Origin: Hydra vulgaris
Taxonomy: Eukaryota > Cnidaria > Hydrozoa > Anthoathecata > Hydridae
NCBI RefSeq assembly: GCF_038396675.1
Contig: NC_088921.1
Location: forward strand, 71,746,001 to 71,810,000
DNA length: 64,000 nucleotides
Direction of reading: 5' to 3'
Positions within the stretch are counted from its first letter, which is position 1, and each line of letters begins with the position of its first letter. The notes under the pieces are model-generated. The model ran no database searches. It was not told the origin of the DNA and saw nothing but the letters and a program-made list of their open reading frames with translations. Positions 8,366 to 16,975 of the stretch are shown piece by piece. Both the position numbers and the translations under genes were made by a program.

Positions 8366-8699
8366 TTATGGTGAATATATCAACGAGTGGACTATTTGTT
8401 ACCACGACTTGTTATTGTCAGACAGAGAAGAAAAAGAAATAGAAAAAATTATGAAATGAGAAGAAATGTCAGAAGAAGACGAAATTTATTTACAACAATT
8501 ACTACAAGAAGACATGGAAGAAATGGAAGAAACGGATTATATTGAAGAACTGAAAAAGCAAATGATGGAAGAAAAAGTAGAAAAAGAAGTAGATCAAATA
8601 GAAATAGAAATTCACGAAATTATAAATGGAATAGACTTTGAACAATATATCATCGATGTTATGAATAAAATGGATGATTTGCCAGAACTAAATTTGTGA
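8366..8699 (+). pseudogene. Very acidic coiled protein, in-frame TGA
   Basis: After an acceptor (TTCTCCTAG at 8365) the frame reads GEYINEWTICYHDLL and then an acidic run, meets TGA at 8457-8459, and continues from ATG 8466 as SEEDEIYLQQLLQEDMEE to TGA at 8699. About a third of the residues are Glu/Asp, with heptad-like leucines and methionines, so a coiled coil is likely. A preceding block (8245-8290) ending at a GTAAGA donor may be its first exon. No family is recognised. It sits between the death-domain and TRAF-like genes. Confidence 0.4.
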
Positions 8700-8743
8700 T
8701 TATTTTTTTGTACATATATCTTTTTTTTAGGTAACTAAAAAAA

Positions 8744-8977
8744 ATGAATAATAATGATGATGATTACAGCGGCATGTATCCTGGTTTTTTTGATGTTTTT
8801 AAAGATAAAGAAAATGAAGAAATAGAAAATATCTCTTTTAATAACGTATTTCATGTTATAAACAACGACGAACACATCATTTTAAACATGGACGATTTTT
8901 TTTTTTTTTTTAATTTTTTTTATCTACTTGCCATGTTTGTTAATACATTATATTTAATCATTCTATTTTGTTTTTGA
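8744..8977 (+). CDS. Small acidic protein with hydrophobic C-terminus
   Basis: ATG follows the recurrent leader of this region (TTTTTTTTAGGTAACTAAAA). The first 50 residues are acidic (NNNDDDYSGMYPGF, EEIENISFNNVFHVI), and the last 25 are hydrophobic (FFFFNFFYLLAMFVNTLYL), which would form one membrane segment. The poly-T that encodes the phenylalanine run may instead be an intron pyrimidine tract, so the hydrophobic part could be non-coding. No family is recognised. Confidence 0.35.
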   Translation: MNNNDDDYSGMYPGFFDVFKDKENEEIENISFNNVFHVINNDEHIILNMDDFFFFFNFFYLLAMFVNTLYLIILFCF

Positions 8978-9758
8978 AAACTAGTGTTTAATTTTGTTAT
9001 GTTTTTTATATAAATAAATGTTTTTTTTTCACCATTCTTTAATAAAAAATGGCAGACAACACATATCCATGTTGTTTTTGTGACAAAGAATTTACTAAAG
9101 AACAACTTATGAATCATCAAATAGAATGTTCTACAGATCAATTCTCACACGAATGTTTTACGTGTAAGAAAAAAGTGCAAGATTTGTTAAACCACGAATG
9201 CGATTATGAATTTCTAGACATACAAAAAATATGCTTTTTTTGTAATATCAAAGTAGATAATAAAGACTACTATGAACACTCTGTAATCTATTTTCAATGT
9301 TATAATGAACAACAAAATCAATATTTCGAGCAAATTATTCAAGACGAAAAGAAAAATTTAAATTATTTGAATCTTTCTATAAACCACATCATGAGTGGAA
9401 TGAAAAATCATCAAGAAATCCTAACTAAACAAATAGTCAACTCAAAAGAAAAAGAGCAAGAAATTAAAAAACTGAAAGAAGAGAATACTAAACTTCATCA
9501 AACCCTAGAAGAAATGAACAAAGAAATGACAGAATTAAAAAATCTCTTATATGACAACATGATGGTTTTAGCAAATCAAGAAGATGTACAAAATCTCAAT
9601 CAAGAAATAACAAAACTTAATCAAATCGTAGAAGAAAACAGTACAGAATTCTTAGCATTAAAAAAATCAATTCAACAACCACAAGTAAAGCAACGCCTTT
9701 TTAAAGACAAACATATCATCATACTCGATCAAATGAATCTAAGACTGCTATCAGATGA

Positions 9759-9776
9759 AGCTTATTATTCGCAAGC
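9759..9776 (+). repeat. Left 18-bp target-site duplication
   Basis: AGCTTATTATTCGCAAGC, repeated exactly at 10062-10079. It belongs to the MATH-domain coding sequence that was duplicated when the 285-bp element between the copies inserted. Confidence 0.85.
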
Positions 9777-10061
9777 CCTGACGGAAAAAAACACATCTAA
9801 ACTACTTTAGTATTTGTGTTAATACCGATTGCACCCTCTAACATCTTGTGCAATTTCTGTCCGCTTTTCTTTATGCTATCTTTCTAACCCGACTTCTTCT
9901 ATCTTTTATTCTAACATATCTTCGTTTTTCCAAAACGCACTCTACTCTTGGCCGTAGAGCGGTAATGACGCTCCCCTACTAGGGGCTGAACATGTCTCTG
10001 CGTGCCATGGTATAGTGGTCTCCGTATGGCAATTAGCTGGAGGAGAATAAACTACAATACC
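9777..10061 (-). mobile_element. SINE-like 285-bp insertion in the TRAF-like gene
   Basis: Sequence between the two 18-bp duplications. It is less AT-rich than its surroundings and shares nothing with the gene. Read on the plus strand it contains a box-A-like word (TGGTATAGTGG at about 10009), so Pol III origin is possible, but no clear box B or A-tail is seen; the side next to 9777 has a short A7 run. The target duplication length fits target-primed (LINE-driven) integration. Orientation is a guess. Alternative: a non-autonomous DNA element, less likely because no inverted ends are seen. Confidence 0.6.
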
Positions 10062-10079
10062 AGCTTATTATTCGCAAGC
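10062..10079 (+). repeat. Right 18-bp target-site duplication
   Basis: Exact second copy of AGCTTATTATTCGCAAGC. The TRAF-like reading frame resumes in phase from this copy, so removing one copy plus the insert restores continuity of the gene. Confidence 0.85.
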
Positions 10080-10500
10080 TGTTTACTCATCTGAAGGGTA
10101 TTATTATCGTATAAAAATGTATACTCGAAGCACAAATGTAAACAATGTAGCCATTTTCTTCCAACTAATTCGAAGTGAGCTCGATGATGTTTTAAAATGG
10201 CCCTTTGCAAAAAAAATATTTTTTACTCTAAAAAATAATGATAAATTTTTTGCTCATACTATCACCCCCGAAAATTATATTCAAAGTTTAAACGCGAGTT
10301 CTTTTGATAAACCTACTGAAGAATATAATGTAGCTGTTGGTTTCCCCAATTTTATTTCGCACGAAGAACTAAAACAATTTATTATTAATAATAACTTATT
10401 TATTCCTATTACTATTCAATAATATATTTATGTAAAAAATGGTTTTTCCTAATTTTTTTGTATGTATTCATATTTTTTATCGCTATTTTTTATACATTAT

Positions 10501-10527
10501 TTTTTTAGATTAACTAATAAAAAAAAT
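10501..10527 (+). promoter_or_regulatory. Recurrent acceptor-plus-leader before ATG
   Basis: A T-run, AG, then (A/T)TAACTAATAAAAAAAATG. The same arrangement occurs at 8722-8746, 11060-11087, 11813-11842 and in weaker form at 12315-12337 and 12720-12740, each time ending in a start codon. It reads as a splice acceptor followed by a short common 5' leader, compatible with cis-splicing of a shared leader or spliced-leader trans-splicing. Confidence 0.55.
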
Positions 10528-10997
10528 GAATTCAGTAGAAATATTCAGACAAATCAGTCTTGAACCAACTATTGCCAATGTGAAAAGTATCAGATTCATG
10601 CTCAGAATACCAAAAGGAATCAAAGAAAATTTAAAAACTGCAATGGATATCGTAGAGTACTTCAAAGACAACATTATAAAAGATGAAAGAGGTCGTATTT
10701 ATTAAACTATGGAAAGTAAATTGGAATTTTTACTTGTAATGTGTAAAGCCATTCATCGTTTAGACATTGTGAATAAATATAAAAATAAAATACCGCGATT
10801 GCCAACATACGAAGCTTTCTTCGTATGTTGGCAATCGCATGATTAAAAATCTACCACCTGTTTGTTCTCCATTAAATACACTTTATCCAAGTGCTGTCAT
10901 TAAAGCCATGCAAGAAGAACTTTTGAATTTTTATCATTTTCTTAATGCTGAACCACCTAAAGCACCAGAATGTGCCCAAGAACCTGATTTCCTCTAA
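10526..10997 (+). pseudogene. Death-effector-domain-like protein, stop and frameshift
   Basis: DED proteins (FADD, caspase-8, FLIP) assemble death-receptor complexes. ATG 10526 opens 59 codons with EIFRQISLEP, VKSIRFMLRIPKG and AMDIVEYFKDNII, then an in-frame TAA (10703), then the same frame goes on with KLEFLLVMCKAIHRLDIVNKY. The layout (helix 1, long helix 2-3 ending in IP, LF/EYF-like helix, then a last L-x-x-x-x-AI-x-RLDIV helix) fits a DED, whose helix 6 usually ends R-x-D-L. A 20-bp perfect hairpin at 10795-10838 then breaks the frame, and a proline-rich tail (LNAEPPKAPECAQEP) follows in another frame to TAA 10997. Fit is by pattern; a profile search is needed. Confidence 0.45.
10795..10838. 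repeat. Perfect 20-bp hairpin inside the DED-like gene
   Basis: GCGATTGCCAACATACGAAG, a four-base loop CTTT, then the exact reverse complement. It adds an inverted copy of coding sequence and shifts the reading frame, which looks like a recent fold-back templated duplication rather than a functional terminator. Confidence 0.85.
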
Positions 10998-11084
10998 AAA
11001 CTTTTTTTTTTGGAAACAATTCAATTTTTTTATTGTATTTTTTTATATATTTGTAATTTTTTTTTAGATAACTAATAAAAAATA

Positions 11085-11812
11085 ATGGGCAGCAACTAGC
11101 GCAATATTAGCTACATACTTGAAAAAGAATTTAGTTCATTTCACTACTTTCTGCATAATCGTAGAAAACAAATGGAACGAGATAAAAAAGTCAAAAAGTT
11201 GGACAAAAAAACTAAAGAACGTTGCGTTTATTTGGAAAACATTCATTCTCACATTAAAAACTTTGAGGATGAAACACTGATTTGGGTTTATCCTCACGAG
11301 CGACATTTTTCTTATTATGTTTTTCATTACGATATAATGATAGATTAGATAACATCAACAAATTTAACTTTGAAAATCAATAAAAACTCACCTTGAAAGA
11401 TTTATGTAAATTTATGTTTTGATTATGAAGATTTATGTTTTGAGTTTGAACAGTTACAAAATAAAATCATTTCTGTATTCGATAAAACTAAACTACCACT
11501 CTCCAAATGGAAAAATAAAGATGATATTAGATTATTGTTTTACTGCTTTCATAAACACATCTTTTTCGAATGGAATGTCAAAAAAAAGAAACATTATTTT
11601 TTCATCTTCAAAGATGTTATCTTTACAATTTATTTCATTTACTTTTTACAGAAATATCGTATTTTGCTTATCCACATAAACAACTAGAAATAGATATAAT
11701 GAAAACACTATATCATTTAGTAATGGAATTTATAAACTGGGCCAAACAACAATATTTTTATATTACAGAACCTTGTTTTATTCATGTTAATATTGTAAAA
11801 CAATTTTTTTAA
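11085..11812 (+). pseudogene. Unidentified tandem-family gene, copy 1
   Basis: ATG 11085 after the recurrent leader; in-frame TAG at codon 5, then a clean frame (LEKEFSSFHYFLHNRRKQME ... ETLIWVYPHERHF) to 11348. A second block at about 11427-11640 (DKTKLPLSKWKNKDDIRLLF) and a third after a TTTTTACAG acceptor (YHLVMEFINWAKQQYFYITE) end at TAA 11812. The second and third blocks match copy 2 downstream in order and in key residues (INWA-x-QQY). Function unknown; strongly basic coiled segment early, aromatic-rich later. Confidence 0.45.
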
Positions 11813-11839
11813 TTTTTTTTTAGATAACTAATAAAAAAA

Positions 11840-12322
11840 ATGCAAGTACAAAGAAAAAGTTTCGAAGAATACAACATGCATTATCACAAATGGGTATGGT
11901 TTTGTGGTCAAACAAAATATGAAAAAATACCAACGTTAAAACAATTATGTAAAAGAAATATGGGATTTACTAGAATACAAGTTGAAATACAAACATTTTT
12001 AAAAGAACTTGCCAAAGAAATACCAATTGAATACTACGATTCAGAATATATTATTTGGGATCAATCCTTTTACAAAACAACTGATATTAGTCCTCGTTTT
12101 TTATTTAGAAAACATTTGGAATATTTTTTCGATCAAGCTTTTTTTATAAATATAAGCATTGAACTTTTTAATTGACATTATATTTAACCTTTTTTAAATA
12201 ATACACAATATGAACATTTTTATATTTTATTAAAAAACTATATTAATTGGGCTTTACAACAATATTATTTTGTTTCTACAGATCAATTTGTACATATAAA
12301 GGATGTTATTTTATATTTATAG
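11840..12322 (+). pseudogene. Unidentified tandem-family gene, copy 2
   Basis: ATG follows the recurrent leader (TTTTTTTTAGATAACTAATA). The first block gives 111 residues (start MQVQRKSFEEYNMHYHKWVW, with CGQTKYEKIPTLKQLCK later) and stops at 12175. About 40 bases on, a second block reads FYILLKNYINWALQQYYFV and ends TAG 12322. The INWA-x-QQY(F/Y)-(Y/F)(V/I) end is the same as in copy 1. A small intron or a frameshift may separate the two blocks. Tandem copies with the same leader suggest gene expansion in the element. No known family recognised. Confidence 0.45.
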
Positions 12323-12334
12323 ATAGAAAAAAAA

Positions 12335-12974
12335 ATGAATAAAATAAAATATGGCTATTCCAAAAAAAAACCATCCAAAAAAGTAAGAAATCAAATGAGA
12401 GGTATATTCATTTTCTTTTAATTTTTTAAAACAAATAAAAATTTTTTATTCAACCTATTTTTCTTTTTTTATAGCAATGTTTCCCTACCTTTTCTTAATG
12501 AAAAAAGAAGCGATGATGAAGTCACGCTTATTAAATGAGCGCTATTTCTGCGTTAAAAAATGTGGAATATGCCAGAGTTGTCAACTCAACAAACAACTTT
12601 TTGTATTATTTTTATTCAGAAATATATATTTTTTTTATTACATTTTGTCTTTTTTTTATTCCTTATTTTTTATTGCTTTTTTATTCCTATTTTCATACAA
12701 CTTTATACTAACATTCTTTTTTTTTTTAGATATAAAAATGAATAATAATAATAATGACAACTGGGAGTTGGAACTCGGCGCACCACCGTTTGAATTCAAA
12801 CAACCTCACTTAAAATTAAAAAGACCTCTCCGAGGTCTTAATTTGGAAAAATGTATAAAACTAGAATTAAAAGACTTAAAAAAAGAAAAAGAGCGGATAT
12901 GCAAGGGTGCACAAGAAGAGTGGACATGCGACGCTCCCCCATTCGAATTAAATTATAAATATTTATACGAATAA
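12335..12974 (+). CDS. Spliced basic protein and downstream PPFE-repeat protein
   Basis: Exon 1 from ATG 12335 is basic (YSKKKPSKKVRNQM) and meets a GTATAT donor at about 12400. An acceptor TTTTTTATAG at 12475 opens a block containing CGICQSCQLNKQ. After a long T-rich stretch and an acceptor TTTTTTAG at 12729, ATG 12738 starts a clean 78-residue frame to TAA 12974. Its two ends carry a repeat (LGAPPFEFKQP and DAPPFELNYK), and between them lies a Lys/Leu-rich helix. Whether it is one gene with three exons or two genes is not clear. Last gene of the element before non-coding repeats. Confidence 0.4.
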
Positions 12975-13040
12975 ACTTATTTGTTTTTTTTTTTAATTGT
13001 AACCTATTTTTAATTGTAACAGTTTTTTTTATATGAATAA

Positions 13041-13231
13041 ATTTTTACACCTGATCCTCTATTATATCTGCGCACGCGCATTACGGATCAAATTAAAATT
13101 TTTTACACCTGATCCTCTATTATATCTGCGCACGCGCATAATGGATGAAATTAAAATTTTTTACACCTGATTCTCTATTAAATCTGCGCACGCGCATTAC
13201 GGATCAAATTAAAACTTTTTACACCTGATCC
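13041..13231. repeat. Tandem repeat of about 59 bp with CpG core
   Basis: Three full copies and the start of a fourth of a unit beginning TTTTTACACCTGATCCTC and containing CTGCGCACGCGCATTACGG. The CGCACGCGCA core stands out in AT-rich DNA. Immediately after, G/C homopolymer-like tracts (CCCCCTTTTTTTTTGCT, twice more) follow to 13310. The block marks the edge of the virus-like element and may be part of its terminus. Confidence 0.75.
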
Positions 13232-14730
13232 CCCTTTTTTTTTGCTAAGGCCCCCTTTTTTTTGCTCAGGCCCCATTTTTTTGCTTTTTTGTAGACCCCC
13301 CCCCTTCTCAAACAAGTGGAGGCTGAACTCTTCCCGTAACACGGAAATCCAACATACTATACCATCAAGGGTGAGTTAAGTTTAACAATTTTTAATAAAT
13401 CTAAGACATCTCATTAGCGGTACGTCAGATTTACAGAATTCTTTTATTATTAGGAAGATATCTTAACCTGGGACCAATGCTATAAACAATGAAACGAATT
13501 TGTCGAAAAAAATTTTCTTAGTTTTTCTAATTTATTCGTTTTAAATTTAAAACTTAGTTATTTTAACGTAAAAAAATGCGTAAACTTGCAATTTTCTTGC
13601 TGTTTCAGTAATAATTTGGTCATTGCTACGTAATAAATTATGTACGTTAACGAAAGTTAACGTACATAATTTATTACGTAGCTAACAAAAAAACAAGATA
13701 ATCGGATCTTGGGAAAAAAAAAAAATTAAAATGTTAGCCCCCTTGCATGAAACGTGTGAAAATCATTATTAGACAACAGGCGGACATCCGCGGATTATAA
13801 ATCAAACTTATATTATTAAAATACATATTGAACAAAATACTTTAAGACTCGCATTATTGAACCACCACGGACCGCAAAAGTATTTAACTATATAAGTGAA
13901 ATTTTAATTAAAAAAAGTACTTTAAATATATCATTATTTGAAATCAATTTATTTGACATCCTACGTCTGAAATAGTGTTGCAATAACTCATTTGAAAGGA
14001 AATGTATGAATTAATTTAACGAAGCAATAAAAAGGAGGTTTAAAATCATTAACTATTTTATGCTTCTTTGTAACACAAAAAATAATCTTTAATTTTTTTG
14101 AAAAAAAAAAAAAAAATCTTGATTTAAATCAAGGTGGTTTAGTAATGGACTTTTAACACGCGTATGCGTCATATTTTGTTCAAACGTTTATATAAAGAAA
14201 CGATCGCGGTTAAAAAGGGATATCTTACTAAAGTTGTATACACTTCAAACTTTAATTATTTGCGGATAATGCTAAATTATCTCTAAGAATTTATGTCAAA
14301 ACATAATTTTAGGTATATAAGGTTTAACCAAAGCTATCATTTAATAATTTTAGGAGGAAAAAAGATGTGGAACTAAAGTGAAACTTTGCTGTTTTTCTGG
14401 GAAAGTTTAACCTGTGCTTACATTAACGTCAATATTTTGGAGTTTTTAGTCATTACCTTTAGTTTTTTTTTAAATATAGTAGTGTGTTTAAATTTAAAAT
14501 TAAAATTATAACCGGGTTACTTTTTTTTATTATAATTTAATCCTTTTAAAAATTTATAAGTTTTTTTTTTATTTGAAGGTTTAAAAATACTGACAGAAGT
14601 AATATTTACGCTATAACACTGCCATTTATATTCTGAAAACCCATTTGAAATATCTGAAAATTAATTTTAAGTATCTGCAATTTTTTTCTACTTAGGCAGA
14701 GTTTTTTGTTGATATTTTTTTACAGTTGGG
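13232..14730. other. AT-rich intergenic DNA, no gene seen
   Basis: Starts with C- and T-runs, then ordinary AT-rich sequence. The only structured feature is the perfect hairpin at 13625-13682. I see no credible coding frame. Confidence 0.6.
13625..13682. repeat. Perfect 27-bp hairpin
   Basis: Arms of 27 bases beginning GCTACGTAATAAATTATG, loop GAAA, exact reverse complement. No flanking target duplication identified. Probably a fold-back micro-element or a templated inversion. Confidence 0.85.
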
Positions 14731-14739
14731 TGATTATTT

Positions 14740-15690
14740 ATGAAGTGCTCATCCATTATACTTTTGAGTTTACGTGTTTCTTTTATGTGCTAGTAGGTAC
14801 TCTTCATGCTGTTGAATTCAGCATGAATACTCTCTGCACCCAGTTCTCCATAAGTACCACGTCTTACTACCCGTTTCCTAATGAAAGATGCATGATATTC
14901 AAGCATATGAAGCTTAGGTGTAATTGAATCACTTGGTCAATTATCACGGAAGTATCTCATAAAATCTTCAATTTGATTTTCTGTGAATGTATAATGATAA
15001 TAATGTAATTAATAATAATAATAATAATAATACATGTCATACCAAGATTGTGAACGTTTTCTTTGTTAAACTACTTGCAGGAGTTATTAAGCTTGTGGCG
15101 AATTCCAAACTTTTCAAATAGGACTTTAAAGTTCTGACAAAGTTCAATAGTTTCTTTGTGTCAAGTCCAATTACAAGCTTTGGTATTGTGTTGCATAGTT
15201 TCGAGGATATTTTTCATCTAATATTGTTTTTTAAATGAAATTAAAGTTTTTTAAATAAAAATAAAAGTTTTATATGTTAAATTACACTTTCAATTTACAC
15301 TTTTTTCATATATATATATTAGATATACATATACATATAAACAAATATATACTGACCTTACCTGTTTAAATATACTTTTTTTTTTGATTTGGAATAAACG
15401 ATTATATTACTTTATATTTAAGAACTATATGGTTAGTTTACCTTTGACATTTTGTTAAAATGGTTACCAAAAAAACTTTTTCCATGGTATGCTTTTCTTT
15501 CCTAACAAATTAAATACCTCGTTGAGTTTATTTACTAGTGGACCAAATGACATCTTTACATGGTCAGTTTCTTTCGTTATTTTCAGTTCTGAGATCAATG
15601 AATATAAATATAGAAGTTGATTCTCATATAAATACAAAATACAGATATAAATACAAAATACCAAAACATAAAATATTAGAAATAACATAT
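14740..15690 (-). pseudogene. Degenerate transposon protein (HGEQGAES-type) remnant
   Basis: Minus-strand pieces in order: SELKITKETDHVKM and LLGKKSIPWKKFFW (15464-15600), CQNFKVLFEKFGIRHKL (about 15080-15140), then SITPKLHMLEYHASFIRKR followed by RGTYGELGAESIHAEFN (14800-14930). The last block, TPK-(L/M)H-(M/I)LE..., ..GE-x-GAES-(I/L)H, recurs in a repetitive transposase-like protein family of animals. Frames change several times, so it is dead. Which superfamily it belongs to I cannot say from this part. Confidence 0.45.
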
Positions 15691-16050
15691 CTATTAAAAT
15701 CCAAACAAAAGGTATTATTTATGACTTATATTTTTAGTTTTCCTTTTTTTTCCTCTTTAAAGTGAATTATGCGTGGTTCAAATACTAACTTCATACATTC
15801 TTCATTTTCAGAGTGAGATATTATGTGAGTTTCAAGTGCTTCTGTTATGATATGTCTTTTATCTTCAAGTTGTAATTACTTATCAGAAGTTGTTTTATTT
15901 GACGTTGCTTGTCAGAAAAATTTGTTAAAATCTTCACACTCAAATCTTTGGTTGTTTACTTCCAAATGTGTGCAACATTTTTTATTTAATAACATAAAGT
16001 ACAACAGCATTAATATCCTTTGTGATAACGCTTTTTGAATTCAATGCAAA
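15691..16050. other. AT-rich spacer, no gene seen
   Basis: Short frames only, none with recognisable composition. Lies between the transposon remnant and the retrotransposon 3' end. Confidence 0.5.
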
Positions 16051-16059
16051 TATATCTGA

Positions 16060-16975
16060 AAGACTTATTTGTGATGATGATGTTGACAAGGTTGAAGAAG
16101 TTGGTATTGGAATCTGACAAATATTTTGATGATTCAAAGATAAAAATATTAATATGCTTTTTACTAATATGACAAATGAATTTAAAAAAGTATCTGTTTG
16201 GTTTAAACAAAATAGATTGTCTCTAAATATAGAAAAAGCTAAACGACACTTTTTTATCCACCTTCAAAAAAGCAGAAACTGCCTCCTATCATGCCAGTCC
16301 TTTTAATTGATAATATAATAATAAAAAGAGAAAAAGTTACTAAGTTTCTTGGAGTATATATTGATGAGAATCTATCTTGGAGAGATCATATTGATAACAC
16401 CTCAAATAAAATCGCTAAATGCATTGTAATTCTCTATAAAGCAAGAAGTATATTATGTAAACACCAGTTAACACAATTATATTATTCATTTATACATTCT
16501 CATATAAACTACGCGAATATTATATGGGGAAGCACTCATACAACAAAACTAAAATCTCTTTACCTTCATCAGAAACACGCAGCTCGCGGAATAAATTTTA
16601 AAAATCGGTTTTTTCATACGAAACAACTTTTTAAAGAAATGAATATTTTAAATGTACATCAACAAAATGTCTTTTATATTTTATGTTTCATGTTTAAGTA
16701 AAGAAAATTTGTTGCCAAACGTATTACAAAATCTTTATTGTATGAAACCTAAAAACAAATATAATCTTCGAATTAATAACAATCTTATTTCCCCTTTTTG
16801 CCATTAAAGCAAAGACCAGTTTTTTGTTTCTTATCGAGGTCCTTATCTCTGGAACAAAATAGTCTTACCAAATTTTGATTTTTCTACACAACCGACTATT
16901 ACTTCATTCAAACGAAAACTTAAAAAAATTATATTTTCAATTGAAAATATTTTGATTTATTTTTAATTATTATTA
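16060..16975 (+). mobile_element. 5'-truncated non-LTR retrotransposon (CR1/Jockey-like) 3' part
   Basis: The longest open piece (16291-16701) reads IKREKVTKFLGVYIDENLSW, then ILYKARSILCKHQLTQLYYS, then HINYANIIWG and LHQKHAARGI: the thumb and C-terminal region that follows the reverse-transcriptase palm in Jockey/CR1-type elements. A preceding piece around 16170-16290 has VSVWFKQNRLSLN, also typical. Further C-terminal coding (YRGPYLWNKIV, TSFKRKLKK) runs with one stop to about 16965. The palm with the catalytic residues is missing. No poly-A tail is obvious; a (TTTG)n run follows at 16990. Confidence 0.75.

Larger units (their letters stand above)
9049..10422 (+). pseudogene. TRAF-like adaptor: zinc fingers, coiled coil, MATH domain; split by insertion
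   Basis: TRAF proteins link TNF-receptor and Toll/IL-1 signals to NF-kB. From ATG 9049 there are TRAF-type zinc-finger units: CCFCDKEF..H..C, CFTCKKKV..H..C and CFFCNIKV..H..C (residues 5-85). A coiled coil of about 110 residues follows (heptads such as EQEIKKLKEENTKLHQTLEE). The start of a MATH/TRAF-C domain ends at SDEAYYSQA, where a 285-bp insertion with an 18-bp duplication breaks the frame. After it the domain resumes with SSEGYYYRIKMY, DDVLKWPFAKKIFFTL, FDKPTEEYNVAVGFPNF and ends LFIPITIQ. No RING finger precedes the zinc fingers, so it would lack E3 activity and could act as a dominant decoy; that is inference. Apart from the insertion there is no stop or frameshift. Confidence 0.75.

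Noticed and set aside
9838..10010. Extra small genes within the 285-bp insertion
   Set aside because: Frames are short and the insertion is explained as a mobile element.
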